From: Hyunsoonleella jejuensis
GTDB taxonomy: Bacteria; Bacteroidota; Bacteroidia; Flavobacteriales; Flavobacteriaceae
Reading direction: 5' to 3'
DNA length: 64,000 nt
Assembly (NCBI RefSeq): GCF_900111025.1
Contig: NZ_FOFN01000001.1
Coordinates: 868,001 to 932,000 of the forward strand
Of the stretch, positions 1 through 8,573 are shown piece by piece (position 1 is the first letter of the stretch; every line of letters starts with the position of its first letter). The notes under the pieces were generated by a model. That model did not search any database, was not told where the DNA came from, and saw only the letters and a program-made list of their open reading frames with translations. A program made the translations under genes and the position numbers.

Positions 1-717
1 TTTGCTTCTTTTAGACGTAAAAAAAGATGGGGATATTTGTTTTTAGTCTTCGGAATGTATTATCTAGTAAGTGCACACATGTCATCTGATTTTAATCGCG
101 AACGACCAAAACCAAATAGTTTGTTGTATGTTTTAGATGCTGATAGACATACGGCAAAATGGATGTCTTACGATAAGTTGTTGGATGATTGGACGGCTAA
201 CTTTTTTGATAAATCATCAAAAGATACAGCACATGTTGCGTTTAGTAGTAAGTACAATACTAAAATTGAATTTGCAAAAACTACCGAGCCTGCTATAATT
301 CCAAAGCCCATTATTGAGATAGTGAACGATACTGTGATAGGAGATTTTAAATCTGTTGAAATTTGTATTACGCCACAACGAAATATTCAACGCATGGAGT
401 TTTTTGCCGATACCAGTTACGTTTTTCATGAATTTAAAATTAACGGACTTGATGTGAAAAAAGATAAAGAAAAAACTGTTTTTAGCAATCGCAGCACAAC
501 AGGGCTATTTAGGTATTATGTGTCTAAAAATGAACCTTTAGAGCTGCATATTATAATTCCTAAAAACCAAGACACCCAGTTTTTACTCTATGAAGCATCT
601 TATGATTTATTGGATAATAAAGCCCTAAATGTGCCAAATCGTTATACCAGTATGATGCCCAAACCTTTTGTGCTAAATGATGCCGTTGTGATTAAGAAAA
701 GTATACAAATAAACTAA
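1..717 (+). CDS. C-terminal part of a probable M28-family membrane peptidase (5' end outside window)
   Basis: The reading frame is open from base 1, so the gene starts upstream of the window. What remains is a basic stretch (RRKKRW), one hydrophobic segment (GYLFLVFGMYYLV), then about 215 residues of predicted extracytoplasmic domain. The phrase SLLYVLDAD followed by TAKWMSYDKLLDDW resembles, from memory, the tail of Bacteroidota M28 zinc aminopeptidases that carry several membrane segments and a C-terminal beta domain. No catalytic metal ligands are inside the window, so the peptidase assignment rests on this tail alone. A small hairpin (CCCAAA/TTTGGG, 753-774) follows the stop codon. Confidence 0.5.
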   Translation, partial: FASFRRKKRWGYLFLVFGMYYLVSAHMSSDFNRERPKPNSLLYVLDADRHTAKWMSYDKLLDDWTANFFDKSSKDTAHVAFSSKYNTKIEFAKTTEPAIIPKPIIEIVNDTVIGDFKSVEICITPQRNIQRMEFFADTSYVFHEFKINGLDVKKDKEKTVFSNRSTTGLFRYYVSKNEPLELHIIIPKNQDTQFLLYEASYDLLDNKALNVPNRYTSMMPKPFVLNDAVVIKKSIQIN

Positions 718-752
718 CTCACAATAATTAATAAACTTTTAAGACATTAAGT

Positions 753-774
753 CCCAAATTTTTATAGTTTTGGG
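753..774 (+). terminator. Weak stem-loop after the peptidase gene
   Basis: CCCAAA (753-758) can pair with TTTGGG (769-774) across an A/T-rich loop. There is no clean T-tract, so it may be a processing hairpin rather than a terminator. Confidence 0.3.
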
Positions 775-794
775 CATCAAATTAAAAATTTAGA

Positions 795-1511
795 ATGATG
801 AAACGAATTATGATGTTGGCAATTTGCGCATTGACGTTACAAATAGGGGGTCAAAGCAATGCTGAATTAATAAAACACTTTGAGGCCTACGGTAAGCAAA
901 TGCGTGCTCAAGGTGATGTACAAGGTATTATAAATGCCATGACGCACTTAAATATTTTAGAGCCATCGGAAGCAAGAAAAGATACTTTAGCTTACATCTA
1001 TATGAGCGAAGGACAGTATATGCAAGCATTAAACACTATTGGAATTGATGTAAAAGTTGACGATTCTGATATTGCCGTTGAGGTTAAAGCCATGTCGCTT
1101 AAAGCGGTTAAACAACCAGAGCGTGCTTTGGTGCATTTTAACGAAATGTTTAAAAGAAATCCTGGTCCTGAGTTGGCATATGAATTGGCGGAACTAAATT
1201 TACAATTACAAAAATTGGATGAAGCACTAAAGCATATTAATTATGGTTTGGCAAATGCTAAAGACGATATGAAACGAGCCTACTACGAAAAACAGCAGCC
1301 ATACCAAGTAGACCTTAAAAGTGCATTTATGTACCTAAAGGCCTTACAGTTGTTTCAACAGGATAGAAATAATAATATAGATGCTGCGGTTGATATTTTA
1401 GATGATACCCTAAAAGCGTCACCTAACTTTAATTTAGTAAATCTTACTAAAAACGAATTGTTAAGACAAAAACAGATAATGCAAGCCCAAGCGGCACAAC
1501 CAAAACAGTAA
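795..1511 (+). CDS. Secreted tetratricopeptide-repeat protein
   Basis: 238 residues. Residues 1-23 form a signal peptide (MMKRIMMLAICAL, then GGQSNA before the mature part). The rest is helical with TPR-like spacing, clearest at about 95-160 (PERALVHFNEMFKRNPG, then LDEALKHINYGLANA) and again near 190-205. TPR proteins are adaptor scaffolds; no catalytic motif is visible, and a periplasmic location is inferred from the signal peptide. It lies 77 bp after the peptidase tail and is followed by a GGGCATCAAAA/TTTTGATGCCC hairpin. The first of two adjacent Met codons was kept as start; no ribosome binding site decides between them. Confidence 0.65.
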   Translation: MMKRIMMLAICALTLQIGGQSNAELIKHFEAYGKQMRAQGDVQGIINAMTHLNILEPSEARKDTLAYIYMSEGQYMQALNTIGIDVKVDDSDIAVEVKAMSLKAVKQPERALVHFNEMFKRNPGPELAYELAELNLQLQKLDEALKHINYGLANAKDDMKRAYYEKQQPYQVDLKSAFMYLKALQLFQQDRNNNIDAAVDILDDTLKASPNFNLVNLTKNELLRQKQIMQAQAAQPKQ

Positions 1512-1537
1512 GTGTTTTTGGCAATATAATGTACAAG

Positions 1538-1559
1538 GGGCATCAAAATTTTGATGCCC
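1538..1559 (+). terminator. Perfect 11-bp hairpin after the TPR gene
   Basis: GGGCATCAAAA is directly followed by TTTTGATGCCC. The downstream sequence is T/A-rich but has no long T run. It most likely ends the TPR transcript. Confidence 0.55.
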
Positions 1560-1830
1560 TATTTATATATTAAACTTTTTAAAAGTCCAACATATTTTCA
1601 ATTTTCATATACATTAATTGGGTTCTAAGTTGTTAAAAATAAAATAATTTATGTGTATCACCTTTAGAAGACGTATTGCCTAAAAATCCTCTTCTCAGTT
1701 GTTTATTACAATGCCGAAATTATCGACAACAGCTATTTATGTTGAAGACAACAACATTTAAAATTTCCTTAAATCCGGTTTGATAACTTTAAAATAAGTA
1801 ATACCTTAAGAGTTTCAAAACGTATAATTA
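1560..1830. other. Gene-free A/T-rich stretch before lhgO
   Basis: About 270 bp with no open frame of useful length, no tRNA-like fold and no clear repeat. It must hold the lhgO promoter, but I see no convincing TAnnTTTG box. Confidence 0.5.
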
Positions 1831-3051
1831 TTGGACCCTTTGTTGTACGATATAACTATTGTGGGTGGCGGTATTGTTGGTGCAGCTACTGCATATAAAA
1901 TTCAAAATAAATATCCAGAGTTAAAACTGCTTCTTATTGAAAAAGAAACCAGTTTAGCGGCGCACCAAACAGGAAATAATTCTGGCGTTATTCATTCAGG
2001 ATTATATTACACACCGGGGTCTTTAAAAGCAAAAATGTGTTCAGACGGCAGAAAGCAACTTGTGCATTTTGCCAAAAAGTACCATGTTGCCCATGAAGTT
2101 TGTGGTAAAGTTGTTGCAGCAACTGATGAAAGAGAACTACCGTATTTAGATAACATATTTAATAACGGACTTCAAAATGGAATCGAGGGCATTGAAAAGA
2201 TAAATGCCAATGAGTTAAACGATATTGAGCCGCATGTTGAAAGTATTGGTGGTATTTGGGTGCCTTGTACCGGTATAATTGATTTTAAAGGGGCAACAGA
2301 AACTATGGCGGGTTTAATCTTGAGCGTGCAACCTAAAAGTAAAATTGTTTTAGGTGAAACGGTTTTAGATTGTTCCCATAATTCTGAAATTTCTACGGTG
2401 ACTACCTCAAAACATCAATACAAAACAAAACACGTTATTTTTTGTGGCGGGTTACAAGCGGACCGACTCGCAAAACAAGAAGGTGTAAATCTTAAACAAA
2501 AAGTAGTTGGTTTTAGGGGTGATTATTATAATTTAACTGAAGCGGCAAAGCATAAGGTGAAACATTTGATTTACCCTGTACCCAATCCTGCATTTCCTTT
2601 TTTGGGTGTTCATTTTACAAGAATGGTAAATGGCGATGTAGAATGTGGTCCAAATGCAGTATTAACATTTAAGCGCGAAGGTTATGGGAAAACCGATTTT
2701 AATTTAAAAGATGCGGCTGATGCTTTAGCTTATTCTGGAACATGGAATTTACTAAGAAGACACACCAAGTTTGCCGTTAATGAATACCGACGTGCATTTT
2801 CGAAAACCTTATTTTTGAAAACATTACAACGGTTAATACCTTCTTTAAAAGCAGAGGATATAGTTCCTGGAAGAGCCGGGGTAAGAGCCATGTTGCTTAA
2901 AGAAAATGGGGAGATGCAAGAAGATTTTGAGATTGCTTATAAAGGGAAAAGTATCCATGTACTTAATGCGCCTTCCCCTGCAGCTACCGCATGCTTAGCC
3001 ATTGGAGATAAAATTTGTGATATGGCAACAGAATATTTTAATTTGAATTAA
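1831..3051 (+). CDS. lhgO: L-2-hydroxyglutarate oxidase/dehydrogenase (FAD-dependent)
   Basis: 406 residues, family length. The N-terminus has the FAD Rossmann motif (ITIVGGGIVGAATAY, about residues 8-22), an acidic residue ending beta-2 (LLLIEKE, 34-39) and the LhgO-type signature SGVIHSGLYY (51-60). The C-terminal part has GRAGVRAML and SPAATACLAIG. The enzyme oxidises L-2-hydroxyglutarate to 2-oxoglutarate and usually passes electrons to the quinone pool. The start is a TTG: an in-frame TAA lies two codons upstream, and a later GTG (1861) would remove the dinucleotide-binding strand. The stop codon overlaps the start of the next gene (TAATG), which implies translational coupling to an omega-amidase; both enzymes repair or salvage five-carbon side products. 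Confidence 0.88.
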   Translation: MDPLLYDITIVGGGIVGAATAYKIQNKYPELKLLLIEKETSLAAHQTGNNSGVIHSGLYYTPGSLKAKMCSDGRKQLVHFAKKYHVAHEVCGKVVAATDERELPYLDNIFNNGLQNGIEGIEKINANELNDIEPHVESIGGIWVPCTGIIDFKGATETMAGLILSVQPKSKIVLGETVLDCSHNSEISTVTTSKHQYKTKHVIFCGGLQADRLAKQEGVNLKQKVVGFRGDYYNLTEAAKHKVKHLIYPVPNPAFPFLGVHFTRMVNGDVECGPNAVLTFKREGYGKTDFNLKDAADALAYSGTWNLLRRHTKFAVNEYRRAFSKTLFLKTLQRLIPSLKAEDIVPGRAGVRAMLLKENGEMQEDFEIAYKGKSIHVLNAPSPAATACLAIGDKICDMATEYFNLN

Positions 3052-3836
3052 TGATGCAAGATGAATTAAAAATAGCTTTGGTACAAGCTGATTTGGTTTG
3101 GGAAAATCCTGAACAAAATCGATTAAACTTTGCTGCCAAAATAGAAAGTATAGACGAGCCATTTGATGTTGTTGTACTCCCAGAAATGTTCACTTCTGGT
3201 TTTTCGATGGACGCTAAATCTGTATCTGAAAATATGGATGGGGCTACAGTATCTTGGTTAAAAAGTTTGTCAAAAACTAAACAAATAGCAATTGCTGGAA
3301 GCATTGTGATTTTTGAAAACAACAACTATTATAACAGGTTTTTATTTATTGAACCTTCGGGAAGACTAACGTATTATGATAAACGACATACCTTTACTTT
3401 AGCAGGAGAGCATAAGGTTTATACCGCTGGAAAAGAGAGGGTAATTATAGATTATAAAGGTTGGAAAATTTGTCCGATGGTATGTTATGATTTACGTTTT
3501 CCCGTTTGGGCTAGAAATACCGAGAATTATGATGTTTTAATTTATGTTGCCAATTGGCCAATACCTAGAATTGATGCTTGGGATGCCTTGCTTAAAGCAA
3601 GAGCTATCGAAAACATGAGCTATTGCATAGGTGTAAACAGAGTTGGTGTTGATGGTATAGATGTAAAATACTGTGGCAGTTCAGCAACATATGATGTTTT
3701 AGGAAAAAAATTGACCAATATACCTTTACATAGAGAAGCTATAGAAGTAGTAACGCTCAGTAAAAATCATATACGTAAATTCAGGAATACTTTAAAATTT
3801 TTAAATGATAGGGATGAATTTAATCTTTTAGAGTAA
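3051..3836 (+). CDS. Omega-amidase, carbon-nitrogen hydrolase family (YafV/Nit2-like)
   Basis: 261 residues, a single nitrilase-superfamily domain. The catalytic triad is readable: Glu45 in LPEMFTSGF, Lys111 in YYDKRHTF and Cys145 in MVCYDLRFP. The TSGF and CYDLRFP motifs are those of the YafV/Nit2 branch, which hydrolyses 2-oxoglutaramate (and 2-oxosuccinamate) to the 2-oxoacid and ammonia. The ATG overlaps the lhgO stop, so the two are probably co-translated. The 3' end overlaps the 3' end of the convergent Ig-like lipoprotein gene by 17 bp. The specific substrate is inferred from the motifs and not proven. Confidence 0.85.
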   Translation: MMQDELKIALVQADLVWENPEQNRLNFAAKIESIDEPFDVVVLPEMFTSGFSMDAKSVSENMDGATVSWLKSLSKTKQIAIAGSIVIFENNNYYNRFLFIEPSGRLTYYDKRHTFTLAGEHKVYTAGKERVIIDYKGWKICPMVCYDLRFPVWARNTENYDVLIYVANWPIPRIDAWDALLKARAIENMSYCIGVNRVGVDGIDVKYCGSSATYDVLGKKLTNIPLHREAIEVVTLSKNHIRKFRNTLKFLNDRDEFNLLE

Positions 3837-5433
3837 AGCTCGTTTCAGAGTCCCAACCGGCACGTACCTCGTCAATTTGTTTTTCAGAATGTTTTACAAT
3901 TTCGGGTTGGATACCCCTTAGGTAATTCCCCGTATCATAAATACCATTACCGTTAGCATCAAAAATTACGCGTATAAAATAATTTCCTGGGTTTATATTT
4001 AAGAAGTCAAAAGGCTTTTGTTCAGTGGCATATTTTTCATACTTTACTTTGCCCTCTTTATCGGTTAGTTGCACTATTACGGGATACGTAGCATTGATTA
4101 ATCTAATACGATGATTGCCATAACTATCTAACTTTTTGGTTCTTAATGAAAATTGAAGGGTGTCGTTCGTGTTTTCAAAAAAGTCAGTAAATGCATCAGG
4201 GAAAACAGACATGTTATATTCATTATCTTCAGTTTTTTTAAAACCAATTGTATATGTATTGCTCAAAGAATCAAATGACTTTATTGAAAATTCTACTGGT
4301 AATGAGTCTTTATCAATTAACGTAATTTTAGATGCATCAAACTTCGTAAACGGAATATTCCCAGAGATCTTAAAATCCTCATCATATTGAATGGTGCCAC
4401 TAGGTTCAGCATCTATTAGTAATGAATCGCGTTCCTTATCTCGAATTCTAACGGTGTATGCTTTCGAAATTTGTGGGTGCTCAATATGCATTACCACAGA
4501 GTCTACTTCTAACTTAGGTTTGTACCAATAGTAAAGCGTATCTGTATCCTTATTTTTAGAAACACGGTACTCAAAATCTTCTGGGACTTCAGAATCCAAC
4601 GAAAATTTTACGCCTTCAGGACTGCCTTCATAACCAATCAATATCTTTTCGCCATTTACCAACTGAGGTCTGGATGGGTTGAAATCTACTACCTCATTAA
4701 ATAATCTTAAATTATAAGTGCTGTCTGTAGGGAGTGTGATAAACTCCTTTTTAAAAGCTATTTGGTCGGATTTTTGCTGGTAAATATTGTCACCATTTTT
4801 GTCTTTTAAGGCCACCAACAAGTATTTGCCCGCTTTCGCATTTTCAATGGTGAAGGAGGTTAAACTATCTAATGTATTGGTAATGTATTTTGGCGTTTCT
4901 TTGTAAATAATAGAATCGGTAAAGGTAGAATCTACTTCATAAAGCATTACAGAAACAAAGGTTTCAGGTTCGCGTTTTAATGCATCTGAAATGTTTCCAG
5001 ATACGGTTAGAGAATCTATATAATCACCCGTAGAAAATACATAGCGATAATAAGTGTATGGGTTACCTTCGTTGTTGTCCTCTATGCTATTGCCAAAATT
5101 AAAGGCATAAGTGGTGTTTGGGGGCAGTGTATCGTAGATTTTTATTTTTATGGTTTTACTGGCGCTTCCTAGAGGGGTGATTTCTGGTTGCGTTTTCATT
5201 GGGGGTGAAATAATTAATTGCTTTTGTAAGTTTTTAATTTTTATATACTCGTCAAACTCAATTCTTATTTCTTTTGCTTTAAAATTCGTTGAGTAGTTTT
5301 CTGGCGAAGTGCTTACAATTACAGGAGGGTCAATATCTTTTTCTCCACCCTCAGGTGTTCCTCTGTTGGCACAATTAATAAATATACAACCAATAATTAT
5401 CGCTAAAAAAAAGTTTAAAAACCTGTTGTGCAT
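3820..5433 (-). CDS. Ig-like (SbsA-type) domain lipoprotein
   Basis: 537 residues. The N-terminus is a lipoprotein signal with Cys21 (IFINC) followed by a Gly/Glu-rich tether (NRGTPEGGEKD). Residues about 37-140 match the bacterial Ig-like SbsA domain: DPPVIVSTSPEN, then IRIEFDEYI and TYAFNFGNSIEDNNEGN. The rest is beta-rich, ending in a Gly-rich segment (DANGNGIYDTGNYL) like those of carboxypeptidase-regulatory or DUF2141-type folds. In flavobacteria this protein is often found beside comF, as here. It is probably surface- or periplasm-anchored; its function is unknown. It converges on the omega-amidase gene with a 17-bp overlap. Confidence 0.75.
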   Translation of the reverse strand: MHNRFLNFFLAIIIGCIFINCANRGTPEGGEKDIDPPVIVSTSPENYSTNFKAKEIRIEFDEYIKIKNLQKQLIISPPMKTQPEITPLGSASKTIKIKIYDTLPPNTTYAFNFGNSIEDNNEGNPYTYYRYVFSTGDYIDSLTVSGNISDALKREPETFVSVMLYEVDSTFTDSIIYKETPKYITNTLDSLTSFTIENAKAGKYLLVALKDKNGDNIYQQKSDQIAFKKEFITLPTDSTYNLRLFNEVVDFNPSRPQLVNGEKILIGYEGSPEGVKFSLDSEVPEDFEYRVSKNKDTDTLYYWYKPKLEVDSVVMHIEHPQISKAYTVRIRDKERDSLLIDAEPSGTIQYDEDFKISGNIPFTKFDASKITLIDKDSLPVEFSIKSFDSLSNTYTIGFKKTEDNEYNMSVFPDAFTDFFENTNDTLQFSLRTKKLDSYGNHRIRLINATYPVIVQLTDKEGKVKYEKYATEQKPFDFLNINPGNYFIRVIFDANGNGIYDTGNYLRGIQPEIVKHSEKQIDEVRAGWDSETSFTLKD

Positions 5434-5584
5434 TCTCTAATTAAATTTTAAACAAACCTACATAAATTTACTCGATAATCGAGATTTAATACTCCTGAGC
5501 TGCATTCAAAAATGAAAATTAATTCCAACCAAAATTGTCTTAGCTTTCCAAGAGTAGTTAACTTCAAAGTAAACGGTAATATCA

Positions 5585-6259
5585 TCAAGCTATTGCCATG
5601 GTAGCGATACTTATTTTAATAATTTTTGCTTGACTTAAAGCAGAGCAACATGCCTCTAAAGTTGCGCCTGTTGTAATAATGTCATCTACTATAAGCACAT
5701 GTTTGTTTTCAATTTTTAGGATGTTTTTTACGGCGAAAATTTCATTGTTGTTATTCCAACGTGCTAAACGACCTTTAGTGGTTTGAGATGTTGTATCAGA
5801 AATTTTCACTAGTACATCATCAACATACTCTGCATTTAAAGCTTCAGCAATTTGTTGTCCAAATTTTGTAACCTGATTATACCCTCTTTTTTTAAGCTTT
5901 TTTTTGTGCATAGGAACTGGGATTACCATATCAATGTCTTGGTATGCTGCAACTTCAGCAAGCTCGCCTCCTAACCAATTTCCTAAAAGTTCACCGATAT
6001 GCTCGTAACCTTTATACTTTAAACCATGGATAAGTTGTTGCACAGGGCCTTTTTTTTCAAAACGAAACAAAGCAGTGGCTAGTTCAACTTTAGCTCGTCC
6101 TCGCAATACTTTTTTAACACTATCATCATTGTTAAAGTGAAAATCAGTAACTGGTAAATCATGCCTGCAATTGATACAGATGGTCTCTTCATTATCAGAA
6201 AGATAACTAGAACAAGCGTAACAAACCTTAGGGAATAATAAGTTGATGACTGATTTCAA
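5585..6259 (-). CDS. comF: ComF-family phosphoribosyltransferase-like protein
   Basis: 224 residues. An N-terminal zinc-binding element has four cysteines (C13, C16, C28, C31). The C-terminal half is a type I phosphoribosyltransferase fold with the PRPP-binding loop VLIVDDIITTGAT (188-200), preceded by VIPVPMHKKKLKKRGYNQ, the ComF signature. ComF proteins are needed for natural transformation, acting on single-stranded DNA after uptake. The start codon lies 112 bp from the divergent glyS, and the two genes share the short promoter region between them. Confidence 0.88.
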   Translation of the reverse strand: MKSVINLLFPKVCYACSSYLSDNEETICINCRHDLPVTDFHFNNDDSVKKVLRGRAKVELATALFRFEKKGPVQQLIHGLKYKGYEHIGELLGNWLGGELAEVAAYQDIDMVIPVPMHKKKLKKRGYNQVTKFGQQIAEALNAEYVDDVLVKISDTTSQTTKGRLARWNNNNEIFAVKNILKIENKHVLIVDDIITTGATLEACCSALSQAKIIKISIATMAIA

Positions 6260-6357
6260 AAGTTATAGATTAATGCGCTTTGTAAACTTAAATAAAAAAA
6301 ACACGTTATTAGGTCTTAATTTTCATCAAACTAGCTACACAGTTTACCGCGGTTTTA

Positions 6358-6365
6358 TATTTTTG
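6358..6365 (+). promoter_or_regulatory. -7 box of the glyS promoter
   Basis: TATTTTTG fits the Bacteroidota -7 consensus TAnnTTTG. It ends only 5 bp before the glyS ATG, so the transcript would be leaderless or nearly so. Confidence 0.45.
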
Positions 6366-6370
6366 CACCT

Positions 6371-7915
6371 ATGGCAAATCAAGACGATACATTTAAGAAG
6401 GTTATTTCGCATGCAAAGGAGTACGGATATGTATTTCAAAGTAGTGAAATTTATGACGGTTTAAGCGCAGTTTACGACTACGCGCAAAACGGAGCAGAGT
6501 TAAAAAAGAACATTCGCGACTATTGGTGGCGCGCTATGGTTCAGATGAATGAGAATATTGTAGGAATAGATGCTGCAATTTTTATGCATCCTACCACATG
6601 GAAAGCTTCAGGACATGTTGATGCGTTTAACGACCCTTTAATTGATAATAAGGATTCGAAAAAACGCTATCGTGCCGATGTGTTGATTGAGGATTACTGC
6701 GCCAAAATTGAAGCTAAAATAGATAAAGAAGTAGCAAAAGCTGCAAAGCGTTTTGGTGAAGCATTTAACAAAGAAGAGTTCGTTACAACTAATGGGCGTG
6801 TTTTAGGGTATCAAAAGAAAATTAATGAAACCTTATCTAGGATGGCAAAATCTTTAGAAAATGAAGATTTAGCTGATGTAAAAGCTTTAATTGAAGAGTT
6901 GGAAATCGCAGATCCACTAACAGGAAGCAAGAATTGGACAGATGTTAAGCAGTTCAACTTGATGTTTGGTACAAAGCTTGGGGCATCTGCCGAAAATGCA
7001 ATGGATCTGTATTTGCGACCAGAAACAGCACAAGGTATTTTTGTCAACTTTTTAAATGTTCAGAAAACAAGCCGTTTGAAAATTCCGTTTGGTATTGCAC
7101 AAACAGGTAAGGCTTTTAGAAATGAGATTGTAGCCAGACAATTTATTTTTAGAATGCGAGAGTTTGAGCAAATGGAGATGCAGTTTTTTATAAAACCTGG
7201 CACGCAGGGTGAATGGTATGAGTATTGGAAAGAAACCAGGTTAAAGTGGCATTTATCTTTAGGCATGGGTGAAGAGAATTATCGTTTTCATGATCATGAA
7301 AAATTAGCGCATTATGCCGATGCTGCCGCAGATATTGAATTTAAGTTCCCATTTGGATTTAAAGAATTGGAAGGGATACATTCTAGAACAGACTTTGATT
7401 TAAGTCAACACGAAAAATTCTCAGGGAAAAAATTACAATATTTTGATCCTGAAGAAAACAAAAGTTATGTGCCTTATGTTTTAGAAACTTCTATTGGTTT
7501 AGATAGGATGTTTTTAGCGGTATTTTCTAATTCGCTGCAAGAAGAGGAACTGGAAAATGGCACAACACGAACAGTTTTAAAATTGCCAAGTGTATTAGCA
7601 CCAGTAAAAGCAGCAGTGTTGCCATTAGTAAAGAAAGATGGTTTACCTGAAATTGCACGTAACATTGTTGAAGATTTAAAATGGGATTTCAACATTATTT
7701 ATGATGAAAAGGACGCGGTAGGAAGACGTTATAGAAGACAAGACGCTAACGGCACACCGTTTTGTATTACCGTAGATCATGACACCTTAGAAGATAATAC
7801 CGTTACAATACGTCATAGAGACTCAATGGCGCAAGAGCGCGTAAAAATTGAAGATTTAAGGACTATCATCAAAAAAGATGTAGATGTGCGTAATTGGTTG
7901 ATGAAGATGAAGTAA
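6371..7915 (+). CDS. glyS: Glycyl-tRNA synthetase, dimeric (eukaryal/archaeal-like) type
   Basis: 514 residues, the normal length for the single-chain class II GlyRS of Bacteroidota; the unrelated alpha2beta2 enzyme is not present here. The N-terminus (MANQDDTFKKVISHAKEYG) matches the family start, followed by SEIYDG and YDYAQNG. Class II motif 2 is in RNEIVARQF and the tRNA-Gly signature is RPETAQGIFVNF (about 216-227). The C-terminal anticodon-binding domain begins near residue 410 (VLAPVKAAVLPL). The enzyme charges tRNA-Gly in the cytoplasm. It is followed by a short palindrome and a strong bidirectional terminator. Confidence 0.95.
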   Translation: MANQDDTFKKVISHAKEYGYVFQSSEIYDGLSAVYDYAQNGAELKKNIRDYWWRAMVQMNENIVGIDAAIFMHPTTWKASGHVDAFNDPLIDNKDSKKRYRADVLIEDYCAKIEAKIDKEVAKAAKRFGEAFNKEEFVTTNGRVLGYQKKINETLSRMAKSLENEDLADVKALIEELEIADPLTGSKNWTDVKQFNLMFGTKLGASAENAMDLYLRPETAQGIFVNFLNVQKTSRLKIPFGIAQTGKAFRNEIVARQFIFRMREFEQMEMQFFIKPGTQGEWYEYWKETRLKWHLSLGMGEENYRFHDHEKLAHYADAAADIEFKFPFGFKELEGIHSRTDFDLSQHEKFSGKKLQYFDPEENKSYVPYVLETSIGLDRMFLAVFSNSLQEEELENGTTRTVLKLPSVLAPVKAAVLPLVKKDGLPEIARNIVEDLKWDFNIIYDEKDAVGRRYRRQDANGTPFCITVDHDTLEDNTVTIRHRDSMAQERVKIEDLRTIIKKDVDVRNWLMKMK

Positions 7916-7919
7916 CAAA

Positions 7920-7936
7920 TTCCTGCGGAAGCAGGA
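7920..7936. repeat. Short palindromic intergenic repeat
   Basis: TCCTGC-ggaa-GCAGGA is a 6-bp-arm hairpin with a GTCTC tail. Similar short elements are common between flavobacterial genes; a related sequence sits at 37804-37830. Confidence 0.4.
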
Positions 7937-7950
7937 GTCTCAAACACATA

Positions 7951-7980
7951 AAAAAACCAACTTTTAAGTTGGTTTTTTTA
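7951..7980 (+). terminator. Bidirectional rho-independent terminator, glyS / outer-membrane protein
   Basis: AACCAACTT (7955-7963) pairs with AAGTTGGTT (7966-7974). It is flanked by an A run on the left and seven T on the right, so it can terminate from both sides: glyS on + and the outer-membrane protein gene on -. Confidence 0.85.
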
Positions 7981-8002
7981 TGCTGTAGTTATGTTCTAAT
8001 TG

Positions 8003-8551
8003 TTAAAGCCTGTAACCTAAATTAATACCACCTTTTAAAACAAGGCTATAATCTGTATTTCCGTTATTAAATAAATTTCTTCCAAGACCATTAAACCATT
8101 CTACACTAAAACCTCCTTTAGTAATCCATTTTCCCCCAAAAGCAAAACCAAGCGCAAAATCGGTTACAAAATCATCACCAGGGCCACTCACTAAAGCAAT
8201 ACTCCTATCTAGAGAGTTTAACATACCAAAGCCTTCAATAAAAAAACCAGCAGCATACTTTTTTCCGAAATAAAAACGATAGAATGGAGATATATAATAT
8301 TTTACATCGTCTTTAAGTTCGCTGTCAAATGCAATTAAGCCAGAAATGCCAAAAGCAGATTCTTCGTTGATGGTTCGTTCGTATGTGCCTTCAAAAGCGC
8401 CATATAACATGAGCAAACCGTTAATCTTAAATTCATTAAAGTTTTTAGAAAGGCTAACTGTATTTGTTAGATTATTGTGGTCTTGTTCTTGCGAGATCAG
8501 AATGGTTGGAGATAAAATTATAACCCCAATTAAAAACAGAATTTTCTTCAT
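8003..8551 (-). CDS. Small outer-membrane beta-barrel protein, copy 1 of a tandem pair
   Basis: 182 residues. Signal peptide at 1-20 (MKKILFLIGVIILSPTILIS). The mature chain alternates polar and aromatic/hydrophobic residues and ends in an aromatic/Arg terminus (NLGYRL), typical of small beta-barrels. Motifs shared with the next gene: YERTINEES, YYRFYFGKKYAAGF, EGFGMLNS and GRNLFNNG. It lies 22 bp after its paralogue on the same strand, so the two are probably co-transcribed. It resembles DUF3575-type outer-membrane proteins; the function is unknown. Confidence 0.7.
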   Translation of the reverse strand: MKKILFLIGVIILSPTILISQEQDHNNLTNTVSLSKNFNEFKINGLLMLYGAFEGTYERTINEESAFGISGLIAFDSELKDDVKYYISPFYRFYFGKKYAAGFFIEGFGMLNSLDRSIALVSGPGDDFVTDFALGFAFGGKWITKGGFSVEWFNGLGRNLFNNGNTDYSLVLKGGINLGYRL

Positions 8552-8573
8552 GTTGTAATAGTTGGTTTTTTTT

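Noticed and set aside
6243-6464. 73-codon plus-strand ORF before glyS
   Set aside because: Runs out of frame over the glyS start region and the divergent comF start; no motif.
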